A stretch of 64,000 nt of DNA from contig JACRAF010000004.1 of NCBI GenBank assembly GCA_016213505.1, forward strand, positions 1-64,000. Reading direction: 5' to 3'. A program made the translations under genes and the position numbers. Position 1 is the stretch's first letter. Each line of letters begins with the position of its first letter. The notes beneath the pieces were generated by a model, which made no database searches, was not told where the DNA came from, and saw only the letters and a list, made by a program, of their open reading frames with translations. The stretch is from Devosia nanyangense (GTDB taxonomy: Bacteria; Pseudomonadota; Alphaproteobacteria; Rhizobiales; Devosiaceae). Of the stretch, positions 20,865-27,298 are shown in pieces.

Positions 20865-21160
20865 CACGAGGCCTTCTTCTTGCGCGCAGCAGTTGCGCTC
20901 GCGGCCTTCACGTGCCTCGACAGCACGGCGTTGATGCGCGTCTGCCACCCCTCCCCACCCGCCTTGAAATGCGCCACGATCTCCGGATCGAGCCGGAGGT
21001 TGATCGGGGTTTTGGTGACGGCGGCTTTGGGGCGGCCGGGAAGCGGCGGCAAGCCGCGCTCGAGCAGTATCTCGTTGAGCGTGCGAGCACGCTTGAGCAT
21101 CTCCTTGGTCAGCTCCGGGGTATCCTCGTCCGGGACACCATAGATGCGCTTACTCGCCAT
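20864..21160 (-). CDS. brnA: BrnA antitoxin
   Basis: 98-residue antitoxin of the type II BrnT/BrnA system. The ribbon-helix-helix DNA-binding part is near the C-terminus: KTPINLRLDPEIVAHFKAGGEGWQ and RINAVLSRHV, after which a basic tail (ARKKKAS) follows. It would bind and neutralise BrnT and repress the operon. It overlaps the end of brnT by 11 bp and the start of the DUF2461 gene by 3 bases. The ATG at 21160 is the first that gives a normal-length antitoxin. Confidence 0.9.
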   Translation of the reverse strand: MASKRIYGVPDEDTPELTKEMLKRARTLNEILLERGLPPLPGRPKAAVTKTPINLRLDPEIVAHFKAGGEGWQTRINAVLSRHVKAASATAARKKKAS

Positions 21161-21416
21161 AGATTCTGTTCTCCTTCCGCCCAAACGGACGCACGCTGAT
21201 GATCCGGTAGGTGCCGGTTCGCAGAGTGAACGCGACAACGTAGCGCTGCCCACTCGTCGATCGCGCGTAGGCAATGTACCGCGCCTCGCCATAGTCGAAA
21301 CGAACGTCATCAAAGATCGGGCACACGTCCCAATCCAGACCTAAAACCACCTCGAACCCCACGCCATGCTTGGCGAGGTTGCGTTCGGCCTTTTCCGGAT
21401 CCCATTCGAAGTCCAT
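21150..21416 (-). CDS. brnT: BrnT family toxin
   Basis: 88-residue ribonuclease toxin of the BrnT/RelE-like fold. It starts DFEWDPEKAERNLAKHGVGF, the hallmark of the family, and continues with RYIAYARSTSGQRYVVAFTL and RIISVRPFGRKE, containing the Arg and His/Lys residues expected for RNA cleavage. Toxin precedes antitoxin, as usual for brnTA. The ATG at 21416 is the conserved start. It is inserted between the oxidoreductase gene and DUF2461 gene on the same strand, with its own AT-rich promoter region. Confidence 0.9.
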   Translation of the reverse strand: MDFEWDPEKAERNLAKHGVGFEVVLGLDWDVCPIFDDVRFDYGEARYIAYARSTSGQRYVVAFTLRTGTYRIISVRPFGRKENRIYGE

Positions 21417-21432
21417 GCCGGCTCCGAGTATC

Positions 21433-21477
21433 TGTAGATACAATAAGTCGCTACGTCAACATTTTTGTAGATACAAT
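21433..21477. promoter_or_regulatory. Tandem operator-like boxes upstream of brnT
   Basis: TGTAGATACAAT occurs at 21433-21444 and again at 21466-21477, 33 bp apart (about three helical turns). Each contains TGTA-N2-TACA, an inverted repeat, and the region is strikingly AT-rich compared with its surroundings. Position directly upstream of the brnT start fits a ribbon-helix-helix BrnA operator; binding is inferred. Confidence 0.6.
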
Positions 21478-21479
21478 TA

Positions 21480-23657
21480 TTACGCCTCGATCCACACCGG
21501 CACGGATTTGAACGCCGGGGTCTTGCTGCGCGGATCGACGGCGGTGCCGCACAGCACATTGGCCTCGGGGAAATAGGCGAGCGCCGAACCGCGCGGCAGG
21601 TCGAACGCGACGGCGACCGCGTTCATGCGGCCCCGGTCGGAGGCAAGCGCGATGCGTTGCCCCTCGCCCACGCCGAACGCCGCCATGTCGTCGCGATTGA
21701 GGAACACCGCATCGCGCGGGGCGCGGTTGCGGTAGGTGTCGTGCTCTTCGTAGATGATGGTGTTGAACTGGCCCTCCGAGCGCACCGTCGCGAGCATCAG
21801 TTGTTGACGATCGACCGCCGGCAGCGGCGTCACCGCAAAGTGCGCGCGGCCATCGGCAGTGCCGAACTTCGGCGCATGCATCACGCGGTTGGCGATGTGA
21901 AACTCCTTCTTCGCCACATCGATGTCGGCGAGCTGCTCCATGCCGGGCACAATGACGGCGATCGCCTGGCGCAGCTCGCGGTGGTCCTTGAATTTTGCGA
22001 AGGGGATCGGCGAGCCCGGCATCAGGCGCTGCGCCAGGTCGCTGAGGATCACCGTCTCCGGCCGCACATTGTCGAGCCGCTCGATACCGCCGTCCGAGAG
22101 GCGCACGAAGTTGAACATCGATTCCTGCGTCGTCGGCGACCACTCCTCGTCGCGCGCGGTGACCGGCAGGATCAGCGACTCCCCCTCCCCGAGCCCATGC
22201 ATGTGGCCGCGGTTGAGGGTCGTGGTGAGAAACAGCTTGAAGCCGATGGCGCCCATGGCGCGGGTGGCGAACTCGGTGTCCGGCGTCGCGCCCCAGAGAT
22301 TGCCGCCCATGATCACGGCCGCGTCGATCTCGCCGCGCGCAGCGGCCTGGAGCCCGGCCATGGTGTCGAAGCCCTTGTCGCGCGGCAGGGTGACGCCGAA
22401 GGCCTTCTCCATCGCGGCGAACACCTGTTCGGAGACGACCGGCTTGACCCCGATGGTGCCGATGCCCTGGACGTTCGAGTGACCCCGCAGCGGCAACAGC
22501 CCGGCGTATGGCCGTCCGATCATGCCGCGCAGCAGTGCGAGGTTGGCGATCGCCTCGACATTTGCGACGCCGTGCAGGTGATGCGTCATCCCCATGCCCC
22601 AGGCAAAAACGACGTTCTTGCGGCGCGAATAGGTTGTCGCGACGCGGACGATATCGACATTGGCGATGCCGCAGGCGGAAACGATCTCGTCCCAGGACAA
22701 GCCATCGAGGTCGGCAGCGTAGGCCTCGAACCCGTCGGCGTGGGCGGCGAGGAATCCGCGGTCCTCGGCCCCGAGCTCGAGCACGGCCTTGGCGAGCCCC
22801 TTGAACAGCGCGATGTCCGAGCCAATGCGCGGCTGCAGCCAGTCAGAGGCGATCTCGTCGCCGCCCTTCAGCATCGAGGACGGACTCTTGGGCACCGCGA
22901 ACTTCACCAGCCCCGGTTCCTTCGAAGGATTGATGACGATCACGTCGCCGCCATGGTCGCGGCAATGCTTCAGCATGTGGATGAAGCGCGGGTGGTTGGA
23001 GGACGGATTGGCGCCGATGACGAAGATCAGGTCGGCGCCGGTGAGGTCGTTGAGTTCGACCGTCGAGGTGCCCTTGCCGATGGTGGTCGCCAGCCCCTCG
23101 CTGGTCGCCTGGTGGCAGTAGTAGGAGCAGTTGCTGACGTTGTTGGTGCCCCAGGCGCGCGCCAGCAGTTGGAACACGAAGCCGGCCTCGTTCGACGAAC
23201 GGCCGGACGAATAAAAGAACGTCCTGTTCGGCTCCAGCGGCCTCAGCCGTTCCGCCGCATGGTCCAGCGCCCAGTCCCAGCTCACCGGCCGGTAGTGCGT
23301 GCCGCCCGCGGCGCGCAACAGTGGTGTGTTGAGCCGGCCGAGACGTTCCATCTCGCGCCCCGAGAGCCGGGACAGCTCGGCGATCGGGTGGTCGAACACC
23401 TCGTGGCCGATGCCCGGCTGGATATCGGTCGATTGCGCCTGGACGCTCTTGTTGCAGACCGAGGGGAACTCGCCGAACTCGTTGGTCATGCCGCCGAGCT
23501 GACCGCCCATGCCGTAGGCGCAGGCCTTGCAGGTATTCTTCGCCGTCAGCGCCTTGGCCGATTTGCCGACGCCCATGCGCAGGATCGTGTCCGCTGCATA
23601 GATGAGCTTCTTGGCCCCGCCGCCGACTATGCGCGGCCTCTGGTCGTCGATCGTCAT
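21480..23657 (-). CDS. FdhF/YdeP family molybdopterin oxidoreductase
   Basis: 725-residue bis-MGD type oxidoreductase related to YdeP and formate dehydrogenase alpha subunits. Visible features: TCKACAYGMGGQLGG near residue 42, SSGRSSNEAGFVFQLLARAWG and CSYYCHQATSEGL (cofactor-binding region), IFVIGANPSSNHPRF, FAWGMGMTHHLHG, RGHSNVQGIG and the C-terminal VFLNRDDMAAFGV domain. Only two Cys sit at the N-terminal position where formate dehydrogenases carry a four-Cys [4Fe-4S] motif, as in YdeP proteins. Substrate unknown; YdeP is linked to acid resistance in E. coli. No fdhD or electron-transfer subunit is adjacent. Confidence 0.9.
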   Translation of the reverse strand: MTIDDQRPRIVGGGAKKLIYAADTILRMGVGKSAKALTAKNTCKACAYGMGGQLGGMTNEFGEFPSVCNKSVQAQSTDIQPGIGHEVFDHPIAELSRLSGREMERLGRLNTPLLRAAGGTHYRPVSWDWALDHAAERLRPLEPNRTFFYSSGRSSNEAGFVFQLLARAWGTNNVSNCSYYCHQATSEGLATTIGKGTSTVELNDLTGADLIFVIGANPSSNHPRFIHMLKHCRDHGGDVIVINPSKEPGLVKFAVPKSPSSMLKGGDEIASDWLQPRIGSDIALFKGLAKAVLELGAEDRGFLAAHADGFEAYAADLDGLSWDEIVSACGIANVDIVRVATTYSRRKNVVFAWGMGMTHHLHGVANVEAIANLALLRGMIGRPYAGLLPLRGHSNVQGIGTIGVKPVVSEQVFAAMEKAFGVTLPRDKGFDTMAGLQAAARGEIDAAVIMGGNLWGATPDTEFATRAMGAIGFKLFLTTTLNRGHMHGLGEGESLILPVTARDEEWSPTTQESMFNFVRLSDGGIERLDNVRPETVILSDLAQRLMPGSPIPFAKFKDHRELRQAIAVIVPGMEQLADIDVAKKEFHIANRVMHAPKFGTADGRAHFAVTPLPAVDRQQLMLATVRSEGQFNTIIYEEHDTYRNRAPRDAVFLNRDDMAAFGVGEGQRIALASDRGRMNAVAVAFDLPRGSALAYFPEANVLCGTAVDPRSKTPAFKSVPVWIEA

Positions 23658-23709
23658 GTGGCTCCTCCGCCGGACGACCTTAACGCCCGTCCCGCCAAGC
23701 GCAAGAAAA

Positions 23710-23738
23710 GAGGCACGGACCGGGGGGATCCGCGCCTC
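23710..23738 (-). terminator. Rho-independent terminator after the Gly-rich exported protein gene
   Basis: On the minus strand GAGGCGCGGA pairs with TCCGTGCCTC (one wobble) around a 9-nt loop, followed by TTTTCTTGC. It lies 40 bp downstream of the stop codon at 23779. Confidence 0.7.
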
Positions 23739-23778
23739 TCGTTTCGTCTACGTGAGGAGGAAACAGGGCGGGGCGGCC

Positions 23779-24657
23779 CTAGATCACGTAGACGATAAGC
23801 GTTGCCCCGCTCTTGTCGACGGCGATCACGTCGCCGGCACTGTGGCCCTGCTGGCGGAGGCCGGCTCTGAGCATTGCGTTGCCGGCAAGATAGTCCTGCA
23901 GCCGGCCGATATTGGCATCGGCCGCGAGTGTGGCTTCCAGTCGGCTCCGCACCGACCTGCAGAGCCCGACTTCGACGACCTTGAGGCTGCGGACCTGGGC
24001 CCAGCTCGACATCGCCGCAGCCGTATAGGCATGGCGGTTGACCAGCTTGGCGATCTGCTCGGCATTGGGCGTGAAGCAGGCGTCCACCGGGCCGAGCGAG
24101 GCGACCTGAATTCCGCCATTGCCGCTACTACTGCCACTTCCGCCATTGTTGCCGGAATCGCCGAAGGCGTCGGTGCCGGTAATCGTACCGCCGCCACCGG
24201 AGGGATCGCCGAACAGGTCGAGGATGATGCTTCCGCCGGCGTCGCCGCCGAGGATGTCGAGGCCCGCAACATCGCCGCTTCCGAGAGTTACCTTGGCGTC
24301 GTCGCCCGTGCCGAACAAATCGAGCAGGATGTCGGCGTCGGCGCCACTGGTCCCGCCGAGATTGACGTTGACGGTGGTGGGATCGTTACTGCCGCCGAAC
24401 AGGCCCAGGCCGCCCCCCAGGCTCGCGTTGACGGTGGTCGTCGTGCCGCCGCCCAGCCCGGTGTCGAGGATGCCGCCCGTCTCGAGCAAATCGCCGGCGT
24501 CGATCGTGACCGTCGCGTCATTGTCGGTGTTGCCGCCGAGACCCAGCAGACCGCCGTCGCCGGAACCGCCCAGATTGAGCGTAAGTGCGCCAGCGGGGGC
24601 CGTTGCGAGAATGATTGCAAGAAGCGCCGCCGTCGAAAGTCTGAAATTGCCTTTCAC
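23779..24657 (-). CDS. Exported glycine-rich protein with shared C-terminal module
   Basis: 292 residues starting at GTG 24657, chosen because AAGGAGAGG lies four bases upstream. The signal peptide ends about APAGA. Residues about 25-185 are a Gly/Asp/Thr-rich low-complexity region with repeated valine/leucine-aspartate strands (DATVTIDAGDLL, TTTTVNASLGGG, DDAKVTLGSGDVAG), resembling a beta-solenoid adhesin. The C-terminal about 90 residues form a separate domain with DVIAVDKSGATLIVYVI, which aligns with the ends of the proteins at 24917-25459 and 41527-41934. Function unknown; a surface or matrix role is a guess. Confidence 0.8.
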   Translation of the reverse strand: MKGNFRLSTAALLAIILATAPAGALTLNLGGSGDGGLLGLGGNTDNDATVTIDAGDLLETGGILDTGLGGGTTTTVNASLGGGLGLFGGSNDPTTVNVNLGGTSGADADILLDLFGTGDDAKVTLGSGDVAGLDILGGDAGGSIILDLFGDPSGGGGTITGTDAFGDSGNNGGSGSSSGNGGIQVASLGPVDACFTPNAEQIAKLVNRHAYTAAAMSSWAQVRSLKVVEVGLCRSVRSRLEATLAADANIGRLQDYLAGNAMLRAGLRQQGHSAGDVIAVDKSGATLIVYVI

Positions 24658-24866
24658 TTTACCTCTCCTTGAATAGGGGCCGCCCCGACGCCCAACGAGT
24701 CCTTGCGCCACGAGCGACATTTCGCAGCAATGGGGCGGGGCAAAATTGGTTTCGCCGGACGGGGCGAGGTGGTTGCGGCCAGGTGAAGGAGAACGATGCA
24801 AGTGAAGCAAATGCGGCCGGCCGCCCGCAGCGCCGGGCCCCGTGGACGGATGCCCGACAAAGGAAA

Positions 24867-24888
24867 GCGCGGGACCGAAGTCCCGCGC
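24867..24888 (-). terminator. Rho-independent terminator with TTCG loop
   Basis: On the minus strand GCGCGGGAC-TTCG-GTCCCGCGC is a perfect 9-bp stem with a UUCG tetraloop, followed by TTTCCTTTG. It lies 28 bp after the stop of the exported protein gene at 24917 and separates it from the next gene downstream, so the two are transcribed separately. Confidence 0.85.
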
Positions 24889-24916
24889 CCCCTTCGGGTT
24901 CGCCTGCGAGGGAGCG

Positions 24917-25459
24917 TCAGCCCTCGTAAACGTCCACCGAACCGTCGGCTCCGACGTCGATCGCGATGACCGAGTCGGCGCCGATGTGGTTGGCAGCGAG
25001 CCAGGCCTTGAGGCTGGCGTTCGCGTCGATCGCCGCACTCAAGTCCAGGTGCTCGCTCCAATTGGCCTTGACGGCCGCATCGATCTTGGACTGTGCGTCG
25101 AGATCGAAGAGGTCGTCGGTGTTGATGACGGAGGTCGCCGAAGCATTGCTCCAGACCGACAAGCTGTTGCTGCCGTAATCGGCGCTGGCGATCAGCTGCA
25201 GCAGCGCGTCGAGATCGAGGTTCAGCCCATCGCCGGAGAGGTCGGCGCCGACCGATCCGGCGACCGCGCCGCTTGCACTGGTGCCGCCTCCGCCCACCCC
25301 GACGCTCGCGCCGAGGCCAGCGTTTGCGCTCGCGTCCCCGCCGTCGCTCGAGGCGCCGACGCCGGCGCCGAGCCCGGCATTGAGACCGAACGCCGTGACC
25401 GGCGTCACCGCCATCGCGGCCACCAGCACGGCAATGGAAATCGCAGCTGTCGCTTTCAT
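24917..25459 (-). CDS. Exported Gly/Ala-rich protein with shared C-terminal module
   Basis: 180 residues. Signal peptide KATAAISIAVLVAAMAVTPVTA, then a Gly/Ala/Ser-rich stretch (about 25-75: GLGAGVGASSDGGDASANAG), then a conserved C-terminal region: SADYGSNSLSVWSNAS, AAIDANASLKAWLAANHI and SVIAIDVGADGSVDVYEG. The last 35 residues match the protein at 41527-41934 closely and the downstream gene more distantly. GGAGAAGAAAG lies just upstream of the ATG. Not a family I can name; a secreted, cell-surface or biofilm-related role is speculative. Confidence 0.82.
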   Translation of the reverse strand: MKATAAISIAVLVAAMAVTPVTAFGLNAGLGAGVGASSDGGDASANAGLGASVGVGGGGTSASGAVAGSVGADLSGDGLNLDLDALLQLIASADYGSNSLSVWSNASATSVINTDDLFDLDAQSKIDAAVKANWSEHLDLSAAIDANASLKAWLAANHIGADSVIAIDVGADGSVDVYEG

Positions 25460-25582
25460 CTTTCTTCTCCGTCTTTGGATTGCTGTCGACGCTCTCTGAC
25501 TGGAACGCTTGGCGTTCGGTGGTTAACGGGAGGGGCCGGGAAAGGTTGCGCGCCGCTGCACGCCGGAACGGGCAGCAAAAAA

Positions 25583-25605
25583 CCCCGCGCCCAGAGGGCA
25601 CGGGG
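25583..25605 (-). terminator. Orphan terminator on the minus strand
   Basis: On the minus strand CCCCGTGCCC-TCT-GGGCGCGGGG (one G-U pair) is followed by TTTTTTGCTG, a textbook intrinsic terminator. No minus-strand protein gene lies upstream of it: the next gene that way is urtA on the plus strand. It may end a small RNA transcribed from within 25606-25900 on the minus strand. Confidence 0.65.
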
Positions 25606-25881
25606 CCGAGGCGTCGGTGCAAACAACCTCTGCCGGAAGCGGACTTCCGGTGAGCCGAATGCTAGCGTATCCGGGGCTTCCGGTCATGCCGGAAGACGCG
25701 CCGCGGCATGCCTAGATAGGCGGCACCCTGCCCTCATGCCTATTTGTTAAGCAGCGGTTAACTGCCCTGCATACAGAACCGGCAGCGCTCTTCCCCCTCT
25801 GCTTCGTGCGCCGCCGCCACCGCGCCGGTGGTCTAGACAATATCCGTTACATCTCAGGCGCTTAAGCAAAGTGGTCTGCCG

Positions 25882-25898
25882 CTGGCACAGGCTTTGCA
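25882..25898 (+). promoter_or_regulatory. Sigma-54-like promoter of urtA
   Basis: CTGGCACAGGCTTTGCA matches the -24/-12 consensus YTGGCACGNNNNTTGCW at all fixed positions but one, with GG and GC ten bases apart. The predicted transcription start is near 25909, about 31 nt before the TTG start of urtA. RpoN control fits nitrogen-regulated urea uptake. No clear NtrC enhancer was found by eye. Confidence 0.65.
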
Positions 25899-25917
25899 CC
25901 TCCCGTCACGGTGCAAA
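25893..25917. promoter_or_regulatory. Hyphenated palindrome over the -12 element
   Basis: TTTGCACC and GGTGCAAA are 8-bp inverted repeats separated by 9 bp, overlapping the -12 box and the predicted transcription start. The half-sites resemble NtrC half-sites (TGCACC/GGTGCA) but the usual spacer is about 5 bp, so the binding protein is uncertain. Confidence 0.45.
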
Positions 25918-25939
25918 CAACCATCTGTCGGAGGCTAAT

Positions 25940-27235
25940 TTGACAAGACTACCCCGCATCGCGGCCGGACTCGCGCTTGGCGCCGCCATGACGATGGGCG
26001 CATTCGCGCCCGTCTTTGCTCAAGACACCATCAAGGTCGGCGTCCTCCACTCACTGTCGGGAACGATGGCGATCTCGGAGACGACCCTCAAGGACACCAT
26101 GCTGTTCCTCATCGCGGAGCAGAACAAGAAGGGCGGTCTCCTCGGCAAGCAACTCGAGCCCGTCGTCGTCGATCCGGCGTCCGACTGGCCGCTGTTCGCC
26201 GAAAAGGCCCGCGAGCTGATCGCCGTCGACAAGGTTGCCGCCGTGTTCGGCTGCTGGACCTCGTCGTCGCGCAAATCCGTGCTCCCGGTGTTCAAGGAGC
26301 TCAACTCCATCCTCTTCTACCCCGTGCAGTACGAGGGCGAAGAGTCCGAAAAGAACGTGATCTACACCGGCGCCGCGCCGAACCAGCAGGCGATCCCGGC
26401 CGTCGACTATTTGATGAGCGAGGAAGGCGGCGCCGTGAAGCGCTGGGTCCTCGAAGCGACCGACTATGTCTACCCGCGCACCACCAACAAGATCCTCGAG
26501 CAGTACCTCAAGGACAAGGGCGTGCCGCCCGAAGACATCAAAATCAACTACACCCCGTTCGGCTTCTCCGACTGGCAGACCGAAGTCGCCGCGATCAAGG
26601 AATTCGGCTCCGCCGGCAAGAAGACCGGCGTGGTCTCGACCATCAACGGCGACGCCAACGTGCCGTTCTACAAGGAGCTCGCCAACCAGGGCATCAAGGC
26701 CGAGGACATCCCGGTCGTCGCCTTCTCGGTGGGTGAAGAAGAGCTCGCCGGCATGGATACCACCAACCTCGTCGGCCACCTCGCCGCCTGGAACTACTTC
26801 CAGTCCGTCGATACGCCCGAAAACACCGCGTTCATCGACAGCTGGCATGGGTTCATTGCCAACGACAAACGCACCACGAACGACCCGATGGAAGCGGCCT
26901 ATCTCGGCTTCAATCTCTGGGTCGCCGCGGTCGAAAAGGCCGGCACCACCGATACCGACGCCGTGCTCAAGGCGATCGTCGGTCTGTCGTATCCGAACCT
27001 CACCGGCGGCACCGCGACGGTCCTGCCCAACCACCACCTGACCAAGCCCGTGCTGATCGGCGAAGTGCAGGCCGACGGCCAGTTCGACATCGTCAGCCAG
27101 ACCGAGCCGGTCCCGGGCGATGCCTGGTCGGACGTGCTGCCCGAAGACAAGGGCATCGAGGCCGACTGGACCGATCCGCTGACCGGCTGCGGCCACCTCG
27201 ACACCGCCACCAAGACCTGCGGCGCGGCGCCCTGA
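25940..27235 (+). CDS. urtA: Urea ABC transporter substrate-binding protein UrtA
   Basis: 431-residue periplasmic binding protein for urea, family type I (Leu/Ile/Val-like). The start is TTG at 25940, with GGAGG five bases upstream; this gives a clean signal peptide TRLPRIAAGLALGAAMTMGA ending FAPVFA before QDTIKVGVLHSLSGTMA. Urea-type signatures are FGCWTSSSRKSVLPVFKE, LFYPVQYEGEESE and NGDANVPFYKELANQGI. It is the first gene of urtABCDE-ureD... and sits behind a sigma-54-like promoter. It binds urea in the periplasm and passes it to UrtBC. Confidence 0.96.
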   Translation: MTRLPRIAAGLALGAAMTMGAFAPVFAQDTIKVGVLHSLSGTMAISETTLKDTMLFLIAEQNKKGGLLGKQLEPVVVDPASDWPLFAEKARELIAVDKVAAVFGCWTSSSRKSVLPVFKELNSILFYPVQYEGEESEKNVIYTGAAPNQQAIPAVDYLMSEEGGAVKRWVLEATDYVYPRTTNKILEQYLKDKGVPPEDIKINYTPFGFSDWQTEVAAIKEFGSAGKKTGVVSTINGDANVPFYKELANQGIKAEDIPVVAFSVGEEELAGMDTTNLVGHLAAWNYFQSVDTPENTAFIDSWHGFIANDKRTTNDPMEAAYLGFNLWVAAVEKAGTTDTDAVLKAIVGLSYPNLTGGTATVLPNHHLTKPVLIGEVQADGQFDIVSQTEPVPGDAWSDVLPEDKGIEADWTDPLTGCGHLDTATKTCGAAP

Positions 27236-27298
27236 CCTGACATGACTGCAGCGAGGGCGGACAATCCGCCCTCGCCACCTCTTCCCAGAGCGAGCACG

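Larger units (their letters stand above)
25460..25939. other. Long structured intergenic region before urtA
   Basis: 480 bp without a credible ORF. It contains the inverted repeat GAACGC-TTG-GCGTTC (25503-25517) in the promoter region of the minus-strand gene, a minus-strand terminator (25583-25605), paired CCGGAAG/CTTCCGG hairpins (25633-25650 and 25677-25695), an exact 14-bp direct repeat CGGTGCAAACAACC at 25615-25628 and 25909-25922, and a sigma-54-like promoter at 25882-25898. Confidence 0.6.

Noticed and set aside
21657-23798. 713-codon frame antisense to the YdeP-type oxidoreductase
   Set aside because: No domains, and the oxidoreductase is intact on the minus strand.
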